Assembly (NCBI RefSeq): GCF_002797815.1
Contig: NZ_PGFJ01000002.1
Location: 310,001 to 374,000 of the forward strand
Source of the DNA: Mucilaginibacter auburnensis
GTDB taxonomy: Bacteria; Bacteroidota; Bacteroidia; Sphingobacteriales; Sphingobacteriaceae
Reading direction: 5' to 3'
DNA: 64,000 nt
Shown: positions 1 to 8,555 of the stretch, one piece after another
Position numbering within the stretch: position 1 is the stretch's first letter
Layout: each line of letters starts with the position of its first letter
The notes under the pieces: model-generated
Database searches by the model: none
The model's input: only the letters and a program-made list of their open reading frames with translations
What the model was told of the DNA's origin: nothing
Program-made: the position numbers and the translations under genes

Positions 1-237
1 TGAGAACCCGGTTCCAAAAGTCATGTATCCACCACCTGTGGTATCTCTAAACTCCTTTTGAGCCAAAAAGAGGAATATGATAAAAGGCAAAAACGATAAA
101 TACTTAATCGGCGATTGCTGATCAAGGTTCATAAATTCGAAAACGTAAGTTAGCACAATATTGGTAAGAGTGCTTATTAAGGCCCACTTTGTGGCTACCT
201 TGGTAGGATTAGGGGTGACAGCAGCTTGGTTTTCCAT
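1..237 (-). CDS. DUF4199-type membrane protein, 3' end outside window
   Basis: Partial gene running off the left edge. It starts at ATG 237 on the minus strand, and 79 codons are visible in one open frame. The N-terminus (MENQAAVTPNPTKVATKWAL) is followed by two hydrophobic stretches at about residues 18-35 and 46-60, then a KEF...GGGYMTFGTGF segment. An amphipathic K..KW start, a short transmembrane hairpin and a glycine-rich K.F..GG.M motif are what I know from DUF4199, a Bacteroidota family without an assigned reaction. It follows the acidic protein at 256-924 by about 18 bp on the same strand and is probably co-transcribed. The family call rests on only part of the protein. Confidence 0.6.
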   Translation of the reverse strand, partial: MENQAAVTPNPTKVATKWALISTLTNIVLTYVFEFMNLDQQSPIKYLSFLPFIIFLFLAQKEFRDTTGGGYMTFGTGFS

Positions 238-255
238 TTTATATTATTTTAAGGT

Positions 256-924
256 TTAAATAAACGATTGTAGGACAGCAATTACCGGCATGGTAAATTC
301 TTTATCACTTGCGTTTGCCGCTATCTCCTGCTTCTCTTTTTCGCCGGCATCAGGGTTTTGAAAAAAGCACATCATCGGGTAAAATATCTCTTTCAATTCT
401 GAATCATCTGATACCTTTTCAGCCACCTTTGCAATTTCAACTACCGGACTTTCCATTAATATCTGGTTAGATATTACAGGCTCGTAAATACGGTACTCGT
501 CCTGAAACTCGTCTTCGTCAACCAGTAAGAACTCTTTTAGATAGTCTTCCAGTTCGGGTTCGATGTCCTCGTCGGCGCATTCATTCAAATACAACAACAA
601 GTTAAGCATTTCTGTACCCCTGTCAAGCGTCTCTTCTTCGATATCTTCCCATTCTTTACTATCAAGGTAATCTTCTTCCAGCTTTTTAACGTCGGCGCTA
701 AAAAAGTTCACCATTAGCAGGTCAAACAATATTTCACGCAAACCTTCCAGTTCAGGGTTATCATCAACAGTTTTATCCAGGGCATCAACTTTACTCAAAA
801 AGTCCACTTCTAATGAAAAAACTTCTTCTAATTGTTTGGTGAGCTCAGCAGCGTCTGAATTGCTATATTCAGATAAGGCTGCCATAGCTGCCTTAATACC
901 ATTCTTTACTTTAGGATCTATCAT
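256..924 (-). CDS. acidic conserved hypothetical protein
   Basis: About 222 residues, very rich in Glu/Asp, with no signal peptide or membrane segment, so probably a soluble cytoplasmic protein made largely of helices. I chose ATG 924 (MIDPKVKNGIKAAM) rather than the upstream ATG 945, because the longer form would overlap the end of the dihydroorotase-like gene. I recognise no domain. It lies between that gene (4 bp gap) and the DUF4199 gene (18 bp gap) on the same strand, so one transcript is likely. Function unknown. Confidence 0.7.
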   Translation of the reverse strand: MIDPKVKNGIKAAMAALSEYSNSDAAELTKQLEEVFSLEVDFLSKVDALDKTVDDNPELEGLREILFDLLMVNFFSADVKKLEEDYLDSKEWEDIEEETLDRGTEMLNLLLYLNECADEDIEPELEDYLKEFLLVDEDEFQDEYRIYEPVISNQILMESPVVEIAKVAEKVSDDSELKEIFYPMMCFFQNPDAGEKEKQEIAANASDKEFTMPVIAVLQSFI

Positions 925-928
925 CTCT

Positions 929-2191
929 TTAAATATCAGATACAATTGATTGGTTATTATTACAAGTTAGCAAAACTTTACCTGTTAAAGTTTTACCTAA
1001 ATAAGGTGAGTTGGCTGATTTAGATAGGTTATTCTGCCTGTTATACTGCCACTCGACAGCGGTATCCACCACCACCAGATTGGCAACTGAACCTTCGGCG
1101 ATTGTAGCAGCATCAACATTTAATATATCACGTGGATTGATTGCCATTTTTTGAACTATCGTCTGTAATGATAGTCCTGCCTGCAATGCCAAAGAAAAAG
1201 CAGTTTGTAGCGCGATCATGCCATATTCTGCCACTTCAAATTCTACGTCTTTAAATTCTATTTCATGCGGGGTGTGTTGCGTTATTATTGCATCAATAGT
1301 TCCGTCGTTTAAACCCGCTATAAGCGCGTCAACATCATTTTGGGTACGTAGCGGTGGTTTTACCTTATAAAGACTATCAAAGCCCATTAACGCGCTATCA
1401 GTAAGCACCAGGTGATGAACTGCCACATCACAGCTTACCTGTATGCCTTTTTTCTTGGCCTCCCTAATTAGCTCAACCGAGCGTTTTGTTGATATGGTGC
1501 TAAAGTGTATTTTGGAATCAGTGTATTCAGCCAGGTAAAGATCTCTCGCAACTATCAGCTCCTCGGCAAGTGCCGGGATTCCTTTCATGCCTAAAAGCGT
1601 ACTTACTTCGCCTTCGTTAACTTTTGCTTTTCCGGCAATAGCAGGGTCTTCCGGGTAAGAGAATACAAGGGCACTAAAACCTTTGGTGTACAACAGCGCG
1701 CGTTCCATTAGTCCGGCATCACTAACCGGGCGCGTGCCATCTGTAAAAGCTTTGGCGCCGCTCAGGTACATATCGTACATTTCGGCGAGGTCTTTACCCT
1801 CGCGTTTATGCGATATAGTTCCCAAAGGAAAAACATCAACCAGATTGGTCTTTGCCCGGTTAAACAGGTATTCCACCTCGGCCTTTGAGTGGACAGGCGG
1901 CTGCGTGTTAGGCATTAAAGCTAAACCTGTAAAGCCACCGGCTGCAGCGGCCTTTGTACCTGTTTGAAGTGTCTCCTTTGTTTCAAGGCCTAATTCGCCT
2001 ATGTTACAATTCAGATCGAATAGGCCAGGGATAACGTGTTTTCCTGTGCCATCGTAAACGTTGGTGTTTTCCTCATTGATTTCAGAGGCAATAGACTTAA
2101 TAGTTCCGTTTTCAATTAAAATATCAGCAACCTGTTGATGGAATGGTGAGTTTGGATCAACAACTGTAGCAGATTTGATAAGCAAATTCAT
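929..2191 (-). CDS. dihydroorotase-like amidohydrolase, probably catalytically inactive
   Basis: A 420-residue amidohydrolase-superfamily protein with the layout of type I dihydroorotases (PGLFDL near 55, AAAAGGFTG, MPNTQPP, HHLVLTD near 259, KPPLR near 279). The start is ATG 2191; the upstream ATG 2227 would overlap the BatA-type gene by 26 bp. The catalytic residues are largely gone. The zinc motif D-x-H-x-H reads D59-L-N61-C-N63. The usual HaED is YPED near 179-182. The usual HVST is TIST at 232-235. The catalytic Asp of ATDHAPH is Gln305 in ITQHTPH. D151 and HH259-260 remain. In active enzymes these positions hold the binuclear metal site and general base for N-carbamoyl-aspartate cyclisation in pyrimidine synthesis. 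This protein is therefore more likely a non-catalytic homologue, as known for the PyrC-prime partner of some aspartate transcarbamoylases; a true pyrC should be elsewhere. Fold call strong, role inferred. Confidence 0.85.
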   Translation of the reverse strand: MNLLIKSATVVDPNSPFHQQVADILIENGTIKSIASEINEENTNVYDGTGKHVIPGLFDLNCNIGELGLETKETLQTGTKAAAAGGFTGLALMPNTQPPVHSKAEVEYLFNRAKTNLVDVFPLGTISHKREGKDLAEMYDMYLSGAKAFTDGTRPVSDAGLMERALLYTKGFSALVFSYPEDPAIAGKAKVNEGEVSTLLGMKGIPALAEELIVARDLYLAEYTDSKIHFSTISTKRSVELIREAKKKGIQVSCDVAVHHLVLTDSALMGFDSLYKVKPPLRTQNDVDALIAGLNDGTIDAIITQHTPHEIEFKDVEFEVAEYGMIALQTAFSLALQAGLSLQTIVQKMAINPRDILNVDAATIAEGSVANLVVVDTAVEWQYNRQNNLSKSANSPYLGKTLTGKVLLTCNNNQSIVSDI

Positions 2192-2201
2192 TAGCGCTGC
2201 T

Positions 2202-4277
2202 TTATGTATGGATTGGTGCCGGCTCATCGGCGCTCAAAAGTACACGCTGATCTGTTTTGTAGAACCTGATCAGCAGTATTTCGGCAGCCAGAAAAACCAA
2301 TGCCAAAATTATACAAAGTTTCCATAATTGCGTGCCAAAATTTGATGTACCTATCACATCTTTTAAAGATGCTTTTGTAGTTTCTATAACTCCCTTTGCC
2401 TCAGGGACAATATTATTCAACTCACCGGCGGTATAGTAACTCATGTCAGACTCGGCCCTGTTATCATTAAATGCCATAACGGCTACAGTACTATCCTGCT
2501 TTTTCAGATCGTAAAGCCCTGTTTCCTGCAATTGGTCTGATACATACAGTAAAGTACTTCCCTCCTGCTGCCTTACATCCGGAATGATACTTTTGCCTGA
2601 TTTGGTTAGTTTAAGCAGTTGTTTCTCTGAAGTTTGAATTGGCAGTGTCTCAATTACATCATCATGACCCATGTTGTAAAATAGAGGTTGCTCACGTCCG
2701 CTTAATAAAGCTATCCGGAACATAATCGGCACAAATAAAGCGTGGCGCGGTAGATTACTAAAATCGTCAGCCAGCGGAACGGCAGATACGTACACCTTAC
2801 CTGCACCACTATTAAATCCGGCCCAAAAAGAATTGCCGTTTTGCAATTGCATTAAGTTTTCATTTTGCGCTTTTACAGCGGATTTTAACTGATAGTATTT
2901 TTTTACGGTTGGTAATTCAGGATTTTTCGGTAAGCTCTCAAAAATATCTTTAAATACAGGGTTCTGTAAATTAAGAGATGCCACCTTCAAATTTTCTTCC
3001 GCGACCTGCTTAGGGTAAGCAGCACCTATATTTTGCAGAAATGTACGGTTGTTGTTCAAATCGGCATCTGTTGCAGGGAATACAGCCAGTGTTCCGCCTT
3101 TTTTTACGTAGGCGGTAAGTTGCTGCGCTAATCCCGGCGATACCATACGCACATCACTTAAAACAATAAGCGGATAAGTGCCCAGCGAGGCATAATCAAC
3201 GTTACCGTCAGAAACGCGTCTGGCATCAAAAAATGGATCGGTAGCAAAAACTGCCTTCAAATATGGGTTAGGTATTCCGCCGTCTATTAGCAATACCTGC
3301 ATTTTCTCTTTCACGTTAAAGCTCAGAAAAAAGCGGTTATCGAAAGTGATAGGGTTGTCCTGTAAACTTATTTCACCACGCTGCCATCCAGCCGAAAGAC
3401 CGGAGAAAGTAAGCGTATCTATCTGTGATGATTTGGCCGGGATGGAAAAACCACCCAAAGCCTTTTGTTCACCGTTGATGGTAAGCTTAAGCGGAATTTT
3501 TGTTGATTCTTCATTAGAATAGTTGTGCAGCTTAACTATCATTTTCTCCGTTTCGCCGGGGCGATGAATAGCGCTTAGTAACCAAACCGAATCAACTGCT
3601 ACGTTGGCCGGCGTACTTGCCCTTAGTTGCACCAGGCTTACATGCAGTCCTGTATCAACTTTTAAAGGTTTACCATCAGATATATTTTTCTGAAAATCAG
3701 ATAGAATATAGACTGACCGATGCACCTCAGGCTGGTTATCTAACAGACCCTGCTGGCGGTAAATTATTTGCTGTAAGGTATGATTACGCGGGCTAATTTT
3801 AACGGCGTCCACCTCATCAACAAATTCGGCGGGCGTTAACAGTCTCTGATGTCGACCTTCAAAATCCTGCGTTAATAATTGAAAGCGATCATTATTAGTA
3901 TAAGCCGCAGCTATTTCTTTGGCACGGCGTTTAGCTTCATCCAGCAAAGAGCCCTCCCTATTGAGGTTTTGCATAGAATAAGAGTTATCAATAAAAACGC
4001 TTACTACTTGCCTTGCGCCATTGATCCCGGCACGCTTACCGGGTATATAAGGGCGGGAAAAAGCCAGTACCAGAAAAAACAAAGCCAGTAAACGTGCCGC
4101 TAATATCAACCGCTCTTTTATATTTCTTCTTGATGATTGCTGTTCCTGTATATTTTTGAGGAACTGCACATTACTGAAATAAACCTTTTGATACCTGCGA
4201 AAATTGAACAAATGCACAATTACAGGTATGGCCAGCGATGCCAAAGCGAACAGAAATGCGGGATATAAAAAATGCAC
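2202..4277 (-). CDS. BatA-domain membrane protein
   Basis: A 691-residue inner-membrane protein. The first 80 residues hold the typical BatA N-terminal module: a hydrophobic helix (FLYPAFLFALASLAIPVIVH), the LFNFRRYQKVYFSNVQFLK segment, then R-rich linker and second helix (LILAARLLALFFLVLAFSRP). A large periplasmic part follows; residues 90-200 resemble a VWA fold with a DNSYSM loop, and 330-420 resemble a glutamine-amidotransferase-like fold. One C-terminal helix (about 655-675) closes it. Bacteroidota carry such proteins singly or next to bat operons. Here no moxR or batB is adjacent, so this is a stand-alone member of unknown function. Its 3' end lies next to the dihydroorotase-like start. 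Confidence 0.85.
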   Translation of the reverse strand: MHFLYPAFLFALASLAIPVIVHLFNFRRYQKVYFSNVQFLKNIQEQQSSRRNIKERLILAARLLALFFLVLAFSRPYIPGKRAGINGARQVVSVFIDNSYSMQNLNREGSLLDEAKRRAKEIAAAYTNNDRFQLLTQDFEGRHQRLLTPAEFVDEVDAVKISPRNHTLQQIIYRQQGLLDNQPEVHRSVYILSDFQKNISDGKPLKVDTGLHVSLVQLRASTPANVAVDSVWLLSAIHRPGETEKMIVKLHNYSNEESTKIPLKLTINGEQKALGGFSIPAKSSQIDTLTFSGLSAGWQRGEISLQDNPITFDNRFFLSFNVKEKMQVLLIDGGIPNPYLKAVFATDPFFDARRVSDGNVDYASLGTYPLIVLSDVRMVSPGLAQQLTAYVKKGGTLAVFPATDADLNNNRTFLQNIGAAYPKQVAEENLKVASLNLQNPVFKDIFESLPKNPELPTVKKYYQLKSAVKAQNENLMQLQNGNSFWAGFNSGAGKVYVSAVPLADDFSNLPRHALFVPIMFRIALLSGREQPLFYNMGHDDVIETLPIQTSEKQLLKLTKSGKSIIPDVRQQEGSTLLYVSDQLQETGLYDLKKQDSTVAVMAFNDNRAESDMSYYTAGELNNIVPEAKGVIETTKASLKDVIGTSNFGTQLWKLCIILALVFLAAEILLIRFYKTDQRVLLSADEPAPIHT

Positions 4278-4427
4278 TGGTTTAATGGGTTATATACAAA
4301 TATGCAAAAAAGCCAATAGCATTAAAATTATAAAAGCTTTTGTAAAGAGATTGTCACTAACCGCATTAATTGGCTCATATGGGTCAATATCAGGGTTAAT
4401 TTTCAGCAACCTTGATCAGTTAAATAG

Positions 4428-5132
4428 TTACCTGCGGCGACGTTTCTTCTGTGTAGCTTTCTTTTTTACCGTTTCTTTTTTCTTTACCGGCGCGGGTTCT
4501 TTTGCAACAGGGGTGTCTTTAAGGGTTGAATCTTTTACCAATGTTTTTATGTCGAAATCATTTCCGCTTAAAGTATATTCAAACTTGTATTTCCCTCCTG
4601 TTGGCTTTGCGTCTTTACCTTCGCCTGTGTACGACGGAAATTCACGTATTAACTTACCTTCCTGAATATAAAAATTATCTTGTCCGCGATAGTTTGATTT
4701 CGAGCTCTTAAGCGATGGAAATCTGATCTCGTTAGCGTGGTTATTGTTAAACTCAAAAGCGTAAATATTTACATACTTGGTAGTATCTGAACTTTTGGCT
4801 TGAATAATTATTTCCGGGTTGCCATCGGCATCCATATCTGTATTGAACACATCAACAATTGCACCATCCAGATCACCGGTTGTAGTTGTGTATTTTCTTC
4901 CTAATGAATCGGAATGAAGTATTAAAAATGCACCGGTATCAACTGAGGCGCGTCCCCAGCTCACTACATCATAATATTGTCCTGGCGATACTTCAACTAA
5001 CTTATGAAACCTGAAAGGTTCCATTGTTTTGGATTGGGTTACCGGAGCAGATTTAACAACCGGTTTTTCGTTATTGCCACAACCGGCAATTATTGCGCAA
5101 AGCAACGGCACAAATAATAAATATCTCTTCAT
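4428..5132 (-). CDS. lipoprotein of unknown function with basic tail
   Basis: A 234-residue predicted lipoprotein: signal peptide MKRYLLFVPLLCAIIAGC with lipobox IAGC, Cys18 being lipidated. The middle part is beta-rich; residues 95-115 (DMDADGNPEIIIQAKS) resemble the calcium-loop motif of FG-GAP/VCBS repeats, but only one copy is visible. The C-terminus (about 210-234) is almost all Lys/Arg with Pro and may be disordered. It starts 6 bp after the hexosaminidase gene ends, so the two are probably one transcript. I recognise no family. Confidence 0.7.
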   Translation of the reverse strand: MKRYLLFVPLLCAIIAGCGNNEKPVVKSAPVTQSKTMEPFRFHKLVEVSPGQYYDVVSWGRASVDTGAFLILHSDSLGRKYTTTTGDLDGAIVDVFNTDMDADGNPEIIIQAKSSDTTKYVNIYAFEFNNNHANEIRFPSLKSSKSNYRGQDNFYIQEGKLIREFPSYTGEGKDAKPTGGKYKFEYTLSGNDFDIKTLVKDSTLKDTPVAKEPAPVKKKETVKKKATQKKRRRR

Positions 5133-5138
5133 TTTAAA

Positions 5139-7472
5139 TTAATAGTAAAGCGAATCGGGCGATAACTCACCTTTAGGTTTACCCGGCAGCGTCATAAACA
5201 CCTGTATCTTTCCGGGAATACGTACGTCTATATACTTAACGGTTATTTTATGAAAACCTTTTTGCAATGGCACAGCTCCACCTTTTTCTATAGGCGAATG
5301 CCTGCCGTCATTGTCAACCACCGGTATGTCATCTACATAAAGCATTGAACCATCGTCTGATAAGGTAGAGAAGCCGTATACCCCATCCTCATCAACCCGT
5401 AAGTAACCCTGGTAAATCACTCCAAATGTTGATGCAATTTTACGGAACGGCAATGTATTAAAGCTTTTAATTACTTGCGTAGTATCAAATCCGGCGGTAG
5501 GTATATTTAACTGACGGGTACTGGTAAGAGTTCCTTCTGTAAATAACTGGTAAAGCATGCCTTGTTTGTTACCTGTATATTCAACGGCAGGGAATGGCGT
5601 CTTATTATAAACAAGCGTTTTAGTTGGCGTGCTACGCTTCCCGGCAGGAGTAATTACAATCGTTTGTAATTCACGATACTGGTTTTGCGGTACTGTAAAG
5701 CTAAGTGGAGTAGAATATTCCAGATCGGTTTCATTAGGCGTGTAACCATCAATGGTATAATAAACTTTAGCTCCTTCTACAGATGGTTTTAACTGCGCAG
5801 TTAGCCGGGCGCCAAACATTATGGTATCTTTAGTACCAATGGTAGCAGGAACACGGTAATTGTAATTATTTTTCTCTAATACGGCCAATTGTTTTGGCAT
5901 CCGCACTTCCATAAGGTCGGTAAAGTTTTTGTTAGCTACAGGTGTCCATGCAATTTCGGCAAGCGATAGCAACCGCGGCAATAACATGTACTCAACTTTG
6001 TTAGGCGTACCTATATATTCGTTCCATAAATTAGCTTGAACGCCAATTATATATTTCTCTTGTTCAGGCGTTAACCCTGCCGGGATCACATTAAAACTGT
6101 AGCTTTTTTCAATCGGCGCATTACCACCAATGCCTACAGGTTCGGTATTCAGATTGGTGCCTTGTGTATGGTCAAGGTAAAGACCACGGCCGCTTGGCAC
6201 CATTATAACATCATGTTTTTGCTGAGCGGCAGCAACAGCGTTGGCCTCTCCTCTCCAGTTCATTACTGTGGCATTTGGGGCAAGCCCCCCTTCTAATATT
6301 TCATCCCAGCCAATTACTTTTCTGCCTTTTGAGTTAATAAACTCCTCCATCCGCCTGATAAAGTAACTTTGTAAACCTTTCTCGTCTTTCAGCTTTAAAC
6401 GCTTTATCAGTTGTTGAGAAAATGCGCTGGCCTTCCAATCGTCTTTTGCCACTTCATCACCACCTATATGGATGTATTTGCCCGGGAACAGATCCATTAT
6501 CTCGGTAAAGATATTTTGCAGAAAAGTGAATGTTGCTTCGCTGGGGCAAAAAACATCATGGCGTTCGCTCCATGTTCCCGATACGGTGTACGTATCAGGC
6601 GCGTTGCAGCCAAACTCAGGGTAAGCCGTTAAAGCAGCTTTAGAATGACCCGGTATGTCAATTTCAGGGATGATGTTGATGTATTTTTGAGCGGCATATT
6701 GCACAACATCCCGTATCTCTTCCTGCGTATAATAACCGCCATATGGCGTGCTGTCAAATTGTTGCGGCTGGCGGTCGTGATAATTACCAATAAGCGTTTC
6801 AGCTCTCTTACTACCAATTTCGGTAAGTTTTGGGTACTGCTTGATCTCAATTCGCCAACCCTGATCATCAGCAAGGTGCCAGTGAAAATTATTCAACTTA
6901 TACATCGCCATCAGGTCGATATATTTTTTCACCGTTGCCGCGTTGAAAAAGTGCCTTGACACATCTAACATAAAGCCGCGGTACTTAAAGCGTGGAAAAT
7001 CCTCTATTTGCACGCAAGGAAATGGAATGGTGGCCGCCTTATTTGTCGGTACTAACTGAATTAAAGTCTGCATGCCATAAAACAACCCCGCCCCTTTACC
7101 AACAAGTGTGATATTCTGAGGAGTTATTGTTAAACGATATCCGTCGGCAGGTAAGTTTTCAGAACCGATACTGGTCAATATCAACGTATTGCTGCCGCTT
7201 TGTTTGTTATATAATTTTGGCTGGATACGTAATGCTGTTTTATTTTGAAGATACTCTGTAAAAAAAACAACCGCTTTATGATCTACCGTATCTGCCAGTA
7301 CAGTTGTTTGCTGACTAAACAGAAATACACCTGCGGCTTTTCTTACTGATACAGGCGCAGGAATGATTCCCATGTTAGGGTCAACATCTTGCGCTCTCAA
7401 GTTGTACGATAAACAGACACATATCAACCCCAGCAATGCCCGGCCTTTTCTTAACATAAACAGGTTCATCAA
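5139..7472 (-). CDS. beta-N-acetylhexosaminidase, GH20, secreted
   Basis: A 777-residue exported GH20 enzyme removing terminal GlcNAc or GalNAc. Order: signal peptide to about residue 27 (ending LRAQ), GH20b alpha/beta domain to about 155, then the TIM barrel beginning FKYRGFMLDVSRHFF. The catalytic pair is in HIGGDE, D339-E340, where Glu is the acid and Asp orients the substrate N-acetyl group. HWHLADDQGWRIE near 197 is the usual substrate loop. A chitobiase-like C-terminal domain (about 560-625) and a PA14-like beta domain (about 635-770, with DDGSMLYVDD) follow; PA14 domains often bind glycans. It is divergent from the MerR gene, with a 186-bp shared intergenic region. Probably acts in the periplasm or at the cell surface on glycans. 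Confidence 0.92.
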   Translation of the reverse strand: MMNLFMLRKGRALLGLICVCLSYNLRAQDVDPNMGIIPAPVSVRKAAGVFLFSQQTTVLADTVDHKAVVFFTEYLQNKTALRIQPKLYNKQSGSNTLILTSIGSENLPADGYRLTITPQNITLVGKGAGLFYGMQTLIQLVPTNKAATIPFPCVQIEDFPRFKYRGFMLDVSRHFFNAATVKKYIDLMAMYKLNNFHWHLADDQGWRIEIKQYPKLTEIGSKRAETLIGNYHDRQPQQFDSTPYGGYYTQEEIRDVVQYAAQKYINIIPEIDIPGHSKAALTAYPEFGCNAPDTYTVSGTWSERHDVFCPSEATFTFLQNIFTEIMDLFPGKYIHIGGDEVAKDDWKASAFSQQLIKRLKLKDEKGLQSYFIRRMEEFINSKGRKVIGWDEILEGGLAPNATVMNWRGEANAVAAAQQKHDVIMVPSGRGLYLDHTQGTNLNTEPVGIGGNAPIEKSYSFNVIPAGLTPEQEKYIIGVQANLWNEYIGTPNKVEYMLLPRLLSLAEIAWTPVANKNFTDLMEVRMPKQLAVLEKNNYNYRVPATIGTKDTIMFGARLTAQLKPSVEGAKVYYTIDGYTPNETDLEYSTPLSFTVPQNQYRELQTIVITPAGKRSTPTKTLVYNKTPFPAVEYTGNKQGMLYQLFTEGTLTSTRQLNIPTAGFDTTQVIKSFNTLPFRKIASTFGVIYQGYLRVDEDGVYGFSTLSDDGSMLYVDDIPVVDNDGRHSPIEKGGAVPLQKGFHKITVKYIDVRIPGKIQVFMTLPGKPKGELSPDSLYY

Positions 7473-7589
7473 TAATTTAAGTTGGTGAATTTAAAATTTT
7501 ATAAAATTAATAGCATACTACGGCTGTAAAAATAATGCCACAAAAGTTAACCAATCTTTTTATAACGCTTGTTTCAAAAATAAATTCCC

Positions 7590-7615
7590 AATTGTTAAAA
7601 TCATTTTTAACAATT
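7590..7615. promoter_or_regulatory. 11-bp perfect inverted repeat, candidate operator
   Basis: AATTGTTAAAA at 7590-7600 is exactly mirrored by TTTTAACAATT at 7605-7615 with a 4-base centre. It lies in the divergent gap between the GH20 gene and the MerR gene, 43 bp before the MerR start. The half-site shares 7 of 11 positions (core TTGTYWAAA) with the second inverted repeat at 7623-7659, which argues for two binding sites of one regulator rather than a terminator: no T-run follows and no gene converges here. Confidence 0.55.
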
Positions 7616-7622
7616 AAAGAAC

Positions 7623-7659
7623 TTTTGTCTAAATTTACCGTTATATTTTTTAGACAAAA
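7623..7659. promoter_or_regulatory. 11-bp perfect inverted repeat overlapping the regulator start
   Basis: TTTTGTCTAAA at 7623-7633 is exactly mirrored by TTTAGACAAAA at 7649-7659; the spacer is 15 bp. The right arm ends on the A of the MerR ATG. Such a wide dyad spanning a promoter is typical of MerR-family operators. A TATATTTT at 7642-7649 inside the spacer resembles a Bacteroidota -7 box (TAnnTTTG) with one mismatch. Autoregulation of the carotenoid operon by the adjacent B12-type regulator is the simplest reading; this is inference from position. Confidence 0.6.
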
Positions 7660-8555
7660 TGAATTACTCAATTTCTGATCTGGAAAAGCTTTCGGGCATA
7701 TCTGTACATAATATACGGATATGGGAACGCCGTTATGGCGCGCTGAAACCTTCTCGTACAGCCGGAAATACACGTTTTTACGATGACGAGCAATTAAAAC
7801 GTTTGTTGAGTATTACAGGTTTATATCATTCGGGACACAAAATATCTCGCGTTTGCAGCTTAAGCAATAGCGATATGAGCCAATTGTTACAGCTTGACAT
7901 TGACAGCACAGTTGCCGCCCAACACAGACATGAATACTTTATAACCCAAATAATAAATAGCTGCTTGGTTTATAACGAAAAAAAATTGAGTGAATTGATT
8001 TCTTCATCCTTCGGGCAGGACGGTATTCTCAATACTTACAAATTTGTTATTTATCCACTATTAGTTAGAATTGGCCTTTTGTGGCTTAACGGAAAAGTTT
8101 CGCCATCGCAGGAACATTTTTTATCTCAGATCATCCGTCAAAAACTATTTGCCGCTACCGATTCCTGCGCAGTTGTAGATAATACAACAAAAGGTTGGCT
8201 ACTGTTCCTGCCCGAAGATGAAGATCATGACATACCGCTGTTGTTAGCCAACTATTTGCTTAGAGCCGCCGGTCAGCGTGTAATTTACTTAGGCCCCAGA
8301 GTTCCGTTAGATACGTTGCACGATGCAGTTTCCGTCACGAAGCCGGAATTCCTGTTGCTTTTCATGACAAGAATGAGGCTGCCGGCAGAAGCCCAAACTT
8401 ATTTAAACTCCCTGTCTTCACAACTCAAGGGAGTAACTATTTACTTGTCAGGCAATTTGAAGATAATGCATGCTGTAAACCTACCTGAAAACATTAAATT
8501 GCTGGAAAATCCGGCGGATTTTGAATCAATTATAAAAAACAAACGTACTGTATGA
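7659..8555 (+). CDS. MerR-family regulator with cobalamin-binding domain (CarH/LitR-like)
   Basis: A 298-residue regulator. Residues 1-70 are a MerR winged helix (YSISDLEKLSGISVHNIRIW, then the RRYG wing). Residues about 90-170 form a helical cap and 175-295 a Rossmann-like B12-binding domain. The CarH cap motif W-x9-E-H is present as W142...E152-H153, and the lower-axial cobalt ligand as H190 in EDEDHD. In CarH the residue after the Trp is the His that forms the bis-His light adduct; here it is Leu143. So adenosylcobalamin binding is well supported but the photochemical end state may differ. CarH-type proteins repress carotenoid genes in the dark. Its stop overlaps the crtI start (ATGA), so it heads the crt operon. 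Regulatory role inferred from family and position. Confidence 0.88.
   Translation: MNYSISDLEKLSGISVHNIRIWERRYGALKPSRTAGNTRFYDDEQLKRLLSITGLYHSGHKISRVCSLSNSDMSQLLQLDIDSTVAAQHRHEYFITQIINSCLVYNEKKLSELISSSFGQDGILNTYKFVIYPLLVRIGLLWLNGKVSPSQEHFLSQIIRQKLFAATDSCAVVDNTTKGWLLFLPEDEDHDIPLLLANYLLRAAGQRVIYLGPRVPLDTLHDAVSVTKPEFLLLFMTRMRLPAEAQTYLNSLSSQLKGVTIYLSGNLKIMHAVNLPENIKLLENPADFESIIKNKRTV

Noticed and set aside
7590..7615. Inverted repeat as a terminator of the hexosaminidase or MerR gene
   Set aside because: Both genes diverge from this gap, so no transcript ends here, and no T-run follows.
7507..7773. 88-codon minus-strand frame over the MerR start
   Set aside because: It overlaps the regulator N-terminus and the inverted repeats and has no features.
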